A DNA stretch of 64,000 nt, taken from the NCBI GenBank assembly GCA_947568835.1, contig OX387603.1, positions 16,640,651 to 16,704,650 on the forward strand, read 5' to 3'. Under the pieces are notes generated by a model, which worked only from the letters and a program-made list of their open reading frames with translations, ran no database searches and was not told the origin of the DNA. Source of the DNA: Protonemura montana (Eukaryota; Arthropoda; Insecta; Plecoptera; Nemouridae). This document shows, piece by piece, positions 38,571 to 53,500 of this stretch; the first letter of the stretch is position 1; every line of letters starts with the position of its first letter. Both the position numbers and the translations under genes were made by a program.

Positions 38571-41500
38571 ATGATGGCTTCTTGTGCTGAACGATTTGCT
38601 GAGCCCATCAGTGAAACACACCAAGAGCGTCAAGAAAATGAATTGATGGCTTTAAAGGTAAGATTTTAACACATTAAATTTAAATTATTTATCATAACAG
38701 GTGTCGTTGCAACTAGGTAGAGATATGATTATTGATCTGTGTGATCTGTGGACGATCCTTGCCACTTAAGATAGACACACAAACTGACAAACCATATTAT
38801 TTTATTGACCTGGTAATTGTCATATTATCAGAAAAGTCAATTTAGATAATTACAAAAAGCAGCGTTAGCTAAATGACACTGCTCATACATTATCTTCCAG
38901 ACAGAATGGCTCACACAGTAGATTGTTGCCATGACAATCTTGAATCTACGAGTGAATTTGCGAGTTATCTAAATTAAGAGCACAACATATCCAAGCTTTT
39001 AGTTAATTAAGAGTGTACATCATCAGCTCTTTAAAAAAATGCTTTTTTTATGTGACCTAGCATCAAAGCACAGCACATCCAAATCTGGTATTGCCTTGAA
39101 TGTTTCCACTATTAAAAAATTGCTATTTGAAATGGGTTTTAAATGCTAAGTAAAGGACAACTTATTTATTACTAAATTAATTAAATTGGGAAATTTAGTT
39201 GTCCTCTACGTAGCATTCAAAACCCATTTCAAAAAGTTTTTGTTAAAACTAGTGCTAAGGATAAATCAAATAGACATGAGTCTAAAAACCTACATAAAAA
39301 AAATTGCTGTTTGGCAGGCTATTTTTGTGCACGAGCTACGTGACCTCCGGGATGAGACAGCGCATGGAATGGCCCAGCCACCCGAGTTGTCCATCACGTT
39401 GACTCCGCAGCAAGGCAGCACAGGCCCTCAAGAAGTGCACGCACAAATTGACCTCATTGTTCGCTGCCCACAAGACTACCCTGACCAGGTGAAAACCATT
39501 ATATGGCACCAGAAATGGTTATGACACAGATTTTTTTTTTGTTTCTATTTTTGAAATAATATGCAGCTTCTACAAGACTCAGCAATAGCTAGCCTGCCCT
39601 AGAAAAGAGAGTAGGAAACTCAGTGATGAGTCATACGCAGGTTACTCTAAAAAATCACTGGGTGGTCCAACGTAAATTGAATTCCAAATTAAGACACAAG
39701 CTGTAGGCGAGGAGGGGTCCAGTTATCTCAAAATCCATATATGTGTGCATATCTTCTAGAAAAATTAAGTTATTCTGATGTTATATTTTTTGTTATTAAT
39801 TAATACACTTTTGGTTATAATGTGAATTTTTTTACGATTTATTAGACCGTCGGTTGAATTGCTGTCTCTTCGTTGACCTGTAAATGTTTGAGACCCCACG
39901 TGTGGGTCTAGTTGTCTCACACACTGAGGCTAGTTGTCTCAGTGAGAAATTTCATCTTGTGATCATATAATTAATTTAATTAAAATCTGCATCAGTTACT
40001 TTGTGACAATACCGAGTCAATTTTCGATCATTTATGTTAAAATCTTTTGCCACTTTTTCCTGCAACACAAATTGAGCAGAGCGTAACATGACATCGGGTG
40101 CTACCAGGCCCCGATGAGTTTTTTTTTATAAACTTGTTATAAACTCATAATTGGTAATTTTTGTAAATTTGTTCTGTAAAAAGCAGAAAAAAACAATCAC
40201 TTACTTACAAAACAAACAAAATGAACTTATACTGAAAGCTACTTCTGGGGTTATGTCATTCTGTAGCAACTAGACCCATCATAGATTTTCAGCTTTACAT
40301 TTAAAATTAATATGCTTCTCGTGCATAAATTTATCATATTATAAGAAAAATTATAAACAGACAATTTGTTTGCTTAAAAGAATATAAATATACACAGTCG
40401 ATTAGATGGATATTGTCACGTAAAATACGAAATAACTTAGCAGTAGAGAAGTTACTAACCACCTATCAAAACAAAAAATCTCTTCCAGGAGTGTGAATTA
40501 TGCACCGAAACAAATGACATTTTCAGAATAGTAAGATATTTAGACGTCGAAGTAACCCAGATCAGTATTTTGCTTCAGGTACAATTTGGAGTCGAGATTT
40601 GAACACTGAGACAACTTACCCCTGAGACTTTTAGAACCCTCCTCCCCTACAAATGTCCTACACTAATCCTTGCTGTCAAAAATTTGGCAGCTGAGGTGCA
40701 ATGCAATTTATTTTACTTCAACCAATTGTTTTAAATAGAATTGAACCCCATCCAATACCTTGATTCACCACAGTTTTCGTTAACTTTGTTCATTTCACTG
40801 TAACCTGTTTTTCAACTACCCAACCTGTTACTTTAATAATCAAAGTAGGATAATCTATAAAAAATTACAGTTATGAACCTTAAAGTTTTCATAAATATTT
40901 ACCACGGTAGTCAATTTGAAATCAGTTTCGACTTGTTTGCCATAAAAAAAGTGTATTAATTGATTACTCGGCAGGTACCAGAAATCTTGCTCACTAAGAG
41001 TAAATGCCTGTCAGCACTGCAAGTGTCCACCCTCGAGAAAGAGCTCCAAGCGTTGGCTCGGAACCACAGAGGTGAGGTGATGATATTTGAGCTGGCGCAA
41101 CACGTGCAGATGTTCCTGCACTCAAACAACAAGCCCAGCTGCAAGTCATTTTACGAGGAGATGGTCAAGCGGAAACAGCAACAGGAGACTGAGCTTCGGC
41201 TGCGGCAGAAGACTAAGGAGGAGAAAGAGGTAATGCCAGCCGAAAGTTTTCAGGGCTTCCCACTCTTTCAGTGGCGAGGAGAACTTGTCAGATTTAGGTG
41301 GCAGTAATTTGTTGTGAGCTTGTAGCAATACTATAGGAAGTTTTTTGCTACAGGTATTTCCCTACATCATTCTAGAATAGTTTGTATTACCTATTGGATG
41401 ATATACTTATTATTTTCTTAGATTTTTCAAGGTTTTTCAAAGTTGTGGTTTTGAGTTTGAATTCCTAAAAGACTTGCAGCGGAAAAAGAGACTTAAATGT

Positions 41501-44500
41501 AATGACTTCCCAACAAAAACCTTTAAACCAATGCTAACATATATAACTGGCCATTCCAGCAATAAGGATTCAAATATTTTACTCATCTTATAAATGTATC
41601 AAGTACATTTTTTAGATGAAACAAGCTCCGTGTTTCAAAATACCGTTCCCCTAACGCTTGCGTTTTGTCTGTGCGCTCAGAGGCAAGCAACTCGTGACGA
41701 GATCAAGCGACGGCAAGCAGTGCTGCTGGAGGAGAAGCGGCACCGGCGGGAACTCCGGAGCAGCCGGCGCGAACAGGCTCAAGTCGAACCGGATTTTTTG
41801 CTGGGTGCGGTAGAGCGCAGTCGCAGCTGTCCATTCGTAGGCGGCGAGTCCTCGGCACGGAGAAGGTGATCATAATCACATCCTGTGTTTGGTTTTATTT
41901 GAAATCTCAGTTGGAGGGAAAAGACAGAAAGTTGGGCATGCTGTTAAATACCTTGTTAGCGTTATTAGCTAGGAACATGAGTTTCCTGCTTAATTTTTGA
42001 AAAAATATACCTAAGAACAAGGTATGTTAAAGGTGGAGATTAGGATTTGAGCCCGTGGCTGGGCACTCATTTTTGAGAGGTTGATAGGTTTTTATTTTAT
42101 TTAGTGTAATTATAAAATCTCTGTACGTTGGTAGAATTTTCAATTTAGTTAATATTTCACAGCTCTGAAACTTACTATTCTGAATGCTTATAAGGTTCTC
42201 AGTTAAAAAAATTTGCTTTTCAAACATAAATTTTGGCTATATTTCGTAAGCATTTTAATACCAACGAGACTCCTGTCAGATTGGATTGTCAGGTTCACAC
42301 TCCAGCTCTCTGAGCTCTGTCAGATAAATTGACTGTAATACTCTAACCTGAATTAGCACAAAAGCTTTGGTTTGCAAGAGAAGGCAGAAATTGGAGCAGT
42401 ATGATTTGATAATGCTATCGGTTTTTATCTGATGGGAGTAAATAAATATTTTGCTGCAAGTTAAATAGGTCAGGAACTCAAATCTCTTGTCAAGAGTGGA
42501 CTGAAGTTGAGACCCGTGAAGTTTTAATCGGCTTGCTGAGTGCGTAACATGTTATGTTGTGTCCACAGATGCCAGAGCACGTCGGAGAGCTCTAGCAATG
42601 GGGGACCGTCATGCGACCATCGCGGCACACAGCTGCTGCATTTCACCAGTCGTGGGGACAGGTGAGATGTCCTTACCTTGATGTAATGGCTGGCGTTGAG
42701 GAGAACTTGGTAGATTCAAAGTAAGGTCCAGTCTGCAGATTATTCATTGAATGGCTTTATTGCACTTCGGTTGCGTTATTCATATTTCCAACAACCAATT
42801 TTTTTACCACTTCTTTACCAATCTTACCTGTTTCAAAATGGTTAAGTCTGCAAAACGTTATTTTTACCTGTTATATCAAAACCACCTGTAAGGTTTTTTG
42901 TATGGAAGAGAATGTCTCATTTCCAAGACAAATCCAGTGAATCATTTGTCTGAGTTTGAGAAAACTTTGCATGGAATAATCATCCTAAACTCCTTATGTT
43001 GTCAGACAAGTCTACCGCGGCAAGTGTATCGGCCATAGTGTGCGAGGCAGCGTGGTTTATGCAGGCGTTGACCTGGTGTCTGGGGACCTGCTCGCGCTGG
43101 CATCGTGGTCCCTGCCTTGCCGCCGGGCTGGATCTGCGCTGGCCGATTGTCTGCGACAGGTGGCCAGCATTGAGCAGGAGCTGAACTACCTGCGTCGACT
43201 GCGCCACCGCAATCTCGTGCACTACGTTAACATGAAGTACTCGCAGGATGCTGATCATGTTGTCGTCTACATGTTGCAGGTGAGACTGGAAAATCTGCTA
43301 AGTGCCATTGTTATCCGAGACACGGAAATTCGTAATCTTTCATCTGTTTGCTGTTCCCAGGAATTTGTGATTGGCACCAACATAAGTTTCTACCTATCGG
43401 AACACCTCCCGCTGGACGGGGATATTCTGCGCCACTGCGCCAGCGGCATTCTCTCGGCGCTGTCGTTCCTGCACGCAAACAACGTGGTGCACAGAGACCT
43501 GCGCTACTCGAGCGTGTTCATTGACAGCGATGGCGTGGTGCGGCTAGCTGATTACAGCCTAGACAAGCGGTTGGCAGACCTGTACCGAAGCCTGGAGACG
43601 GCCGATAAGCCGCCTCGGCCGCCCGCTCTTTTTGATGGACCTGGCGGGAAGAAGGCAGACGTGTTTCGATTGGGGCTGATCCTCGTCTCGCTTGTACAGG
43701 GCTTTGCAGTGACCAACGAGCTGCCGGAGCTGTTAAATTTCTTGCAACAGGATGTGAAGGACTTCATCAATAAGTGAGTATATTTTATATTTATTAAAAG
43801 TACTACCTTCTCAAAAATTTGTACCCATTAGGGGAATTTAACTCTGAGCTTCACCATTTGTGGGTGATGCTCAAACTATCTTTGCTAATGAGAGGCACTC
43901 GTTTTAGAGGATTTTAATTTATTTTATGAATCTGACAGATCTTCAAGGGGAAGAACCAAAAGGCTGTAAACCAAAGGCTATAGACTGTAAACACCTCACA
44001 GTCTCCCAGTCTCTCTGATTCCTATGATTAAGAATAAGAATAAAATTAGATAATAAAATTGAGCATATGACTAAAGTCAGACTTAAAGCAATATATTGCA
44101 CCTAGTTTTTCACAGACTATTGACGTTTCACCACAGTTCGTTTTGAATTCTCAGTTGCTTCGTTCATATCTGGGTGAAGTAAGCGACAAGTAATTGGGAA
44201 GTTATGACTGATAGTGTTGATACTGGGTTGCAGGTGTCTGATAAAAGATGAGCAGCAGAGATGGAGCGTAGACCAGCTGTTAAACCACCAGTTCATCAAG
44301 ACGCCCATCGAACGGGGGCCTGCGAGTCCTCAGAAGAGTGTTGAAGACCGGCAAGTACGTTGCTATGCATTTCTCATTTGAAATTATAGAACATTTATTT
44401 ACAAGTTAATTTTTATTTAATATGAAAATGCTTGCAATGGACAGAGTATTATTATTATGAATGCTACTACACTTCTAAATGTGTATCTAATCCCATAGAA

Positions 44501-47500
44501 GCTAACGGATTTTTCACGTATTCAACAGGAGCAAAACGGATTAATCGACGACTGTGAAGAACCATCGGACGATATCCACTTGTTCTTCCCGACAAATGTA
44601 AAGGGTCACTCACGAATCCAGACTGAGTTTGAGGTCCTGAAGTGGCTTGGTAAAGGAGCGTTTGGAGACGTTTTAAAGGTGCGGAACAAGCTCGATGGGG
44701 GAGTGTACGCCATTAAACGTATCGAGCTCAACCCGAAGAGCAAGCAGCTTAACAAGAAAATCACGCGCGAGGTGAAACTGCTCTCGCGACTCAACCACGA
44801 GAACGTTGTGCGGTACTTTAACTCATGGATAGAGAGTGCAACCATCGAGCCGGCAGCTGACCTTGGCAGCTCCATGCCGTCTCCTATTTCTGAGTCTGAA
44901 TCTAAGTTGGTATGTATGCTTGGGCTTGAAATTTACTCTTGTATGAACAAATCCTACACCAAAATAATTTGTATGACCAATTTAAAACCATAAGTCAAAA
45001 AGTGTTTTGTTTAGTTCAAGTATTCAACTAAAATTAGACTGCAGAAATTATTATATATTTAACTGAAATGTTATATGCCATACTGTACATGGTTTATTGA
45101 TGGAATAAGAAACTAAAATCGAGACAGGAGCTAGATTAAAAAACTTGCTTGGTAAATTGATCCTCCATTTGTTTTTTGGTGGTTGTAATCCCAGGTATTT
45201 TTTTTGTTTCTATGATATTATTTTTTGTATAAAAGCTCTCTGTGTTGGCAATTAGAATTGGCAGCGATCAACTAGTCAACTAGTACTACGTACTACTGAC
45301 GATGCTAGTCAACTTAAAATATCAATTTGTGCTAGATCAATTCTTTCCGTGAAATTCTGTTCAAATTTTAAACGCACCTAAAATAAAAGTAACTGCTTGT
45401 CTGATACTGTTAGATCTAAACTGAGGATGTGGGGTTTTTGCAGAATGGCACAGGGGATGTGGAGAGGCTGGCCCCGCCAGTTCATGATGGCGGCGACGGC
45501 GTGGAGTGGAGTGTATCGTACTCTGGCGCACGACAACAGGTAACTGGTGGCCAGGGTGCCTCAGAAAGAGTTCAGGAGTGTGGGATAGAAAGCCGCTTTT
45601 TAAGTGGTAATTATAAATACACTTTTTAAGTCTAATAATGAACAGCTAATTTAAGGAAATTAAATTAAAATTAAAATGCTTGCACGCTGCAGCCATGTGG
45701 GACCAAACCCCTGGACCCCTACATCCTCTGTGTCTATAGACATGATGGTTAGTAGGGTTTGGGCTTACTTTTTTAGATATATTGCCCACAAATGTTTGAA
45801 CAATGCTATCAACTCAAAAATTGTACAATCATTACAGTTGTTACATAATGAAAATGGCCAGTTATAATGGCCGTTAAATATTAACCAAGGCAATGGTGAG
45901 TTATTTCTTTAGTGAAAATACTTCACAATGACCTCATAAATTTCGGCACTTAAATAGCAACCAAGTACTTGTTAATGGAACAAGCAGTAAAGGTAAACAT
46001 AACCAAAATAAGGTTGAGTAAAGAATAACTCGTGCAAAATGCCGTTCGGAGAGTACTTAAAATTAAATTCTTTCCCCTATCTAGGAGAGTGGCAGCTCGG
46101 AGGACAGTTCCGACGACGACGATGTTCCGTGGCTGAGCTACTTGCCGCGATCCGAGTCATCAAACAGCGTTGTGTTCGCGCGAGATGGCTCAAGGTCCCC
46201 TGCCGAGTCCGAAGCGGACAACTCGCCTGAACCTGAGAGACTCACGGCCAGCATACAGTTTATGTACATTCAGATGGAGTTCTGCGAAAAGAGCACCCTT
46301 AGGTAAAGACTCTATAGCTTACTTCATTATGAAGTTAAGTACCAAAAGCAAGGATTTGATATATTTTTGATATATTGATATATTTTTTTTTTATTGACAC
46401 AAGAGCAACATTCAAACGTCCATCTATCACACATTGCTTTGTTTCAGAACCGCCATCGACCACGGCCTATGCAACGATGACGAGCGTCTGTGGCGTCTGT
46501 TCCGTGAGATGGTTGAAGGCTTGGCGCACATCCATCAGCAGGGCATGATCCACCGCGACCTGAAGCCAGTCAACGTGTTCCTCGACTCGAACGATCATGT
46601 CAAGATCGGCGACTTCGGCCTCGCCACCACTAACATCTTGCCGAGGGTGGCGTCTGCACTGGTCCCTGCTACTACCCCCAGCTCTGCCCTCGAAGATGGC
46701 GGCTCGTTCTCCAAGGAACTGGCTGATGGGATGACTGGGCAAGTTGGAACGGCTCTCTATCTGGCGCCAGAGCTGGATGTTTGTGCAGGGAACAAAGCGT
46801 TCTACAATCAGGTGCGTTCTACGGAGTTTGTAAGCATTCCTGTCTGTCAAAGAAACCTTGAGTGCTCAACCCCCCTTTCTCTCTATTTATTTCCCAGTTC
46901 TCTCTCAATCTGTATGTTTTTAATGGCTTGGAAAGAAAGTGGCTTCAAGCCTTTTTCTGGCTGTTTTAAGGATTTAAGGCTGTTAATTAATAGTCTTTTG
47001 TGTAAGAAAGTCTGATAGCAAAATGGCACAAAGTTGGATCAAGAGTTCATCTATCATAACACTTTGTACTGTTACACTCAACATGTGTACATTTTTTGGC
47101 TTCAACCGCTTATTCCTTAATTTTTTGTGCTAGTTACCTATACATTTTTGACGAAGCAATTTTATGAAAATAATTTATAAACAAGAATTAAATGTTTTAC
47201 TTTCACCAAAAACATGCTTCTAGAGTTCCTGGTTATCATATGATTGCAGAAGGTGGACATCTACAGCTTAGGCATCATCTTCTTCGAGATGTGCTACCAC
47301 CCACTACTGACAGGCATGGAGCGGGTGTCAGTGTTGGTAGATCTACGGCGGCGTGCAGTCACTTTGCCTGCTGACTTCAGTGAAGATGAGATGCCTCGAC
47401 AAGCGCATATCATTCGCTGGTAAATTCAGGGCTAGATCGGGATCACGGGACGACAAATTATTCCGTCTGTACTTAACCTATCCAGAAGAAAACAAATGGA

Positions 47501-50500
47501 AATAGGCAGTTTGTACTTCCCTCTCACGATCCACGGTCCTTATTGGCAAGAAAACAGTGATCGAATAATAGTTAATACTAATAATAATAATGGTTTTATT
47601 CAGAACTTAGGACTACACACAATAAATTGCACTGTCTGGTGGTTACTATACAGTTGCAAATTTAAAGTTGTAAAATTTTACAATTTTTACTATCTTTGTA
47701 AGTTCATTGAATGACAGGCTATTCCATAGCCTAGTTCCTCTGCCAAGGAGTGAGTGGCGTCCTATATTTGTTCGACACAACTTTATAAATAGTTTTATTC
47801 CATTGTCAGCTCGAACTCCTGCCTTGTTTCGGTTAGTTTTCATGTATTTGGCAAGGTCCTGCTAGGCGTTGAGTCCACATACAGCTTTGTAGATGTAGCG
47901 AAGGCTGACTCTGGAGCGGCGGACTTCAATAATTAATAAAGAACGTTTTATTTTCAGTTGTCAGATACTTTTCCATTCCCTAATCTGAATAGGTTTGCTA
48001 AAAAAATATTTATTTTTTATTATTATTATTTATTTATTTGTTTATTAATAGCATTGGTATTAAAATGATCACCTGAGGTTACCTGAATATACCTGAATAT
48101 ATAATTACCACTTGCAGTACACAAACTGATTTGATTTCAGTTTTACTGAGTGATGAGTGATGATATAAAATTATATTAAAGATAAAATATTATTGAAAAA
48201 ATTGATTAATCATTTTAAAGATTACAATATAGTGAGAACTAACAGAAGTTTGGAGAAAATATAGCCACTGCGGCTTTTCCAAACACTTTGTGCAATCACT
48301 CTTGACCAGTGAGCTTAAACCACCCTTTATTACGTCTGATTATCAGAGTATTTTTGTACGATAGCAAGTGGTAACGTTGTGTGGGTGCTTGACAGGTTGC
48401 TTGGCCACGACCCAAGTCAGCGACCGACTTCGCTCGAGCTGCTGCAGTCTGACTTACTGCCACCTCCGCAGCTAGAAGAGGCAGAGATGCAGGAGATGGT
48501 CCGCCACACCCTGTCTAACCCTCAGAGCAAGGCCTACAAGCATCTCATCACTTGCTGCTTCGGCCAGGTCAGACATGTGCCTGTTATCTTGCTGAAGAAC
48601 TGCCAAAAGAACCGCCAGAAAGTTTACTGTCATGCATTTCAACTTTTTTCTTATATCATTTTGTGCAAGGACCGACATTGACTACCCAGTCTTGAACCAG
48701 TCCAAACATGCATCTAGCTGTGCATGCATTGTGTATGGATGCAATGAAAATTACAGACTTGGAGAAACCTATGGAAATGAATTAATTGCAAATAAAGCTA
48801 TCTTCCTCTAAAGAAACTCTCAGTTTTTCATAGCTGCCTTGATCATCAACATTTGGGGATGGGCTTATCTATTGTGAAAGGCAACTTTTGACCAAAAGGT
48901 TGAAAAATAAATAGTAAAATAAATTACTTCAAAAATCATGCAAAATTAAAAGCAAAAACAAAAGATGTACTTCATCTTAAGAATGACCCATATTTGTTAC
49001 TAAATTCTCTAAAATACGAGGCTAGGGCTACTTGACGAGATAACCGAAAGACTGACCCTCAGTTTCACTCCTAGGAGGTGACAGCGGCTGAAGACGTTAC
49101 GTTCGACATGAGCGCCACGAGCAAAGGCGGGGGCGTAGGCGTCTGGCGTGCAACGCAAGCCGCGCTCGAGACCGCTCGCGAAGGCGTGACGCGAGTATTC
49201 CGGCGCCATGGCGCAACGTGTGCCCACGCTCCGCTGCTGCTGCCTCGTGCTGCTGTTTACGACGCTACTGACTCATGCGTGCGACTCATGACTAGGTCCG
49301 GCGGGGTTGTCACAGCCCCCCACGATCTCCGCGTGCCCTTTGCAAGGTACCTTGCCGCCAGTGGGGTGACGCACGGAAAGCGATACGCCGTTGAGAGGGT
49401 CTATCGCGAAAAGAAGGTTGGTGCTTCGCCGGTTGCTGGGATAATATGAACAATTTTTCTTTATCCAGTTGAAAATCATGTCTACACCTTAGTGAATGCT
49501 TTGCTTTATTTCCACTTTATAGATCTGAAAATTTGGGAAGTAATAAATCTAGAGAAGGAAAGATGGTTGCAAAATTCCAATTGATATACGTGCGTTTATA
49601 AAGATCCGTGTAGGAGATTGAAAGTGGGAAGAACAAAGCGGTAGACTAGAAGACGAGAGGTTTGAAGTAAAAAATAAATGTGCCTAGCGATCAATCTATG
49701 AAGTAAAATAAAAATAGAAAACAGAAGAACGGAAATTAATTAAGAGAATGCATAATAAAAACTAGAAATTATAAATATTAGAATTAGAATTAGGAAAATC
49801 TGTTTAAACTTTAAAATAAAAATACCAATGATAATAACTTACCAGAAGGGTTTATGCCAAATGGGTGTTGCCAAGAAAGTAAGAAACCACTTGGCTAAGT
49901 GTGATTATCATGGATAATCTCTTTACCACTGAGAGATGTGAGAAAACTGGTGCCGCTATCACATACCCTAAATTGTAGTTGTCATCCTGTCTGGCCTTAT
50001 AGGTGTTTGGCTTCCACCCACGCGAGCTGTGGGAATGTGCATTTGACGTCGTGACGCCGACGCCAGGTGGACTAATGGCTGACGCCGAGCTGCTTGCAGT
50101 CGCGTGGGAAGTCACTAATGAGTTTCCTGCACTGCGCGACCGCAATTGCTCTGTGCGGCTTAACCACGCTCTACTCCTGCGAGCTGTGCTTCTACATTGT
50201 GGCATCGAGGAGGCCAAGTACAACGACATCTACAACATACTTAGCGATATGCGAGTGAGTCTCATCACTCATCAGTCATCATGATCATCTAGTTCAAGAA
50301 TTTGTGGGCATGGATTTGTTTAAAGTCTTATATTTTAATAACATTCTCCACAAGTAGTATACAGTATACTAGGTCTTCAATTTTTATCGTGTGCAGTCCA
50401 GATTGGAGTAGCATAAAACAAACATTTTTTGCCTAATTACAAAATTGTCCAAATATATAATATGTAAATTAATTGAAGAAGAGGAAAGAAGAATATGCTA

Positions 50501-53500
50501 ATAACCTCAAGTAGAAATGACCAATTACTTTCTTGGCGTGTTATGTTACTTAAGTTCCCCCCTAATTCATTACCAGTCTTTTGACTGTCTTCCTTTATCT
50601 GCTGGAAACAGGATAACTCTGACACAGGCTATGCTTATTTCTTCCAGGACGAGCGCTACACAAAATTTCAAGTGCAAACGCGTCTGATCAGTTTGTGCCT
50701 AACAGACCAAGCAATGTCCACACTACTCGGTCTTCTCGAGGCGGAGACTCCCATGAGCAAGGCGGCGCAGACCTTTCGTGCAATCACCAAGCGCAGGGGC
50801 GAGGCAGCTGCTCTGGCCAAGCAGGCGCTGGCAGAGCTGGACGCCATTGCTAATAATGCAGAGGCACTCGGAGTCAAGGTGAATCACTGAGCTGGCCAGG
50901 GGTTCACAGCAAGTGTTGATTTTGAGGCAGATACTCTGATTAAATAGGCTGAAAGCAACCAAAATTATATTTTCTTTTATGGTTGGATTTCAGAAAAGTT
51001 TGACTGTGACAAAAAAGAACATTCTCTAGGTGAAAAACTGTTCCAAACATATCTGCTCTTTGTTTTTGAAGCATTAGGCAAGCATAAAAACAAGGCTCAT
51101 GTAAATGAGTCTTCAGCGTTAATTTAAAACATCCCATGTTGTTTAATCAGAGTAAGTCTAAAAACTCAAGAGTAAAAACGTCTAACGTGGAGATCTGTCA
51201 TTTTTATCAAATTCACTAAAATCCTCTCCAAAGTGCCATCTCCAATTAGCTCAAATTTATTTATTTATTTATTTTTATTTAAGTCAAAAAGTTCTCATAC
51301 TGTAGGTATACCTATGCAGCAGAACGTACAGACTATTTTTAAGAATTAGAACTAAGTACTATACTAAAACACAATGACATACAATGTTGACATTCTTATG
51401 AACTAATAATAAAGATAGTAATAACACAGGTAATAATAATAATACTACTGATATAATAATGATAAAAATAAAAACGAAAATAATGATAGAAATAACAACA
51501 CTTTTTTACAACTTTACATTTGGACATCTAATTGCTGATTTGAATTCGTCCACAGTATAAAACACATTTTTTACGAGGAACTTTTTTAATCTAGATTTGA
51601 ACTTATTTACAGCTAATTGTTTAATATCTTTAGGTAATAGATTAAATAAAAGAAGGCCTGTCGGTTTCACTTGTTTTTTTAATACAGTTAATTTTTCTCG
51701 AGGTAGTTTGAAGTTGTTTTTATTTCTAGTCCTATGGTTATGGTCATGTGCAGAAAAATGGTCCTGATTAGTTTTTATAAAGGTTAGAAGTTGATAAATG
51801 AAAAGATTAGGCATTGTCATTATCTGTAGTAATTCAAAATATTTGCGACAGGATTTTTTAGGTTTTAAATTTAGCATAGTACGGATTACTTTTTTTTGGA
51901 GTGTGAATATTTTTTTGTGATTTTGAGAATTACCCCAGAACATTATACCATATCTCATATGGGACTCAAATAGGCCATGGTAAGTCATTTTAAGGGTTTG
52001 TTTAGGAACTATTTTTTTTAGTATTCGGATTGCATAAATTTGTTTAGAGAGTTTATTTTGAAGTGATTCTATTTGGTGTTTCCAGTTTAGTTGCTCATCT
52101 ATTTCTATTCCTAAAAATGGTGCCCGGTCAGTTATTGCAATATTTTCCCCATTTGCCGTTACCACAGGTAAAGGTTGGGATAGGGAAATATTACCTTTTA
52201 TTTTGAATTTTATAGTCTGAGTTTTTTTAGAGTTTAGGGTTAATTGATTATATTTAAGCCACTCGCAGAGTTCCTCCATTGCTTTAGTAGCTTTATCCTC
52301 CGTATTTTTTAATAGCTGATCGGCAACTAAAAGACTAGTGTCGTCAGCAAACATTGTTAATTTAGCGTTAGTTATATTTATAGGTAAATCATTAATATAA
52401 ATAAGGAACAATAGGGGGCCCAGAGTACTCCCTTGGGGGATTCCTTGAACAATAGTTAATTCGTTAGAGTAAAAGTTTTTGATTGTATTATTAGAGTCTA
52501 CACCATTTATAATTACTGACTGTTTTCTGTTACTTAGATAAGATTTAAACCAATTGTTAGCTGTTCCTCTAATTCCATAATGGTATAGTTTTAATAATAA
52601 TAATTCGTGGTTGACACAGTCAAAAGCTTTACTTAAGTCACATAGAATCCCAATTACTTGATTTTTTGCACTTAATGCCATAGTCACGTCTTCCATAAAA
52701 TTAAAAATTGCTGTTTCAGTAGACTTATTTTTTAAAAATCCATGCTGTTCATTAGTGAGTATATTAAATTTTGTCATGAATCCTATAAGACGTTTAAACA
52801 TTAGTTTTTCTAGTATTTTTGAAAACGGATTTAGTAGTGAGATCGGCCTGTAGTTACCAATAACGTTTTTCGCTCCTTTTTTATGCAGCGGGAGGACTTT
52901 GGCAATTTTAAATAAATCAGGGAACGTTCCAGTCGCAAATGACTCATTACAAATTTGAAGTATTGGTTCTAAAAGGTATGGAGAGAAATTTTTTATTATT
53001 TTAGATGGTATATCATCAAGTCCCGATGTATTTTTTTGTTCATTTATAATTTGTCTTACCTCCGTATACGTAGCAGGAAACAAGAACATTGATTGTTTAT
53101 TTGCGGGATACTTCTGAAGTTTAATAATCGCTTGTTTTGGATCAAATTTAGGTATGCTGCTATCAAGTTTCGCACAGTTGATAAAATATTCATTAAATTC
53201 ATTTGCAATTTCTGTTGGTGTATTTAGTATTTTTCCATTGATTGTTATTTCTGTAATCCTACTTTTAGTTCTAGTTGTTCTACCTATTTCTTTATTTACT
53301 AAATTCCAAGAGGTTTTCATGATATTTTTAGATTGTTTCAATTCCTTGTGAATGTGTTGTCTCTTGGCTGTTTTAATTGTTTTCCTTAGGACGCATGAGT
53401 ATGTTTTAACATGACGACTCCAGACCGAGCTATTGACTTCTTTTCCTATAATTATTAGGCTTCGTTTGTGTTTGCAAGAATTTCTGATACCTTTTGTGAT

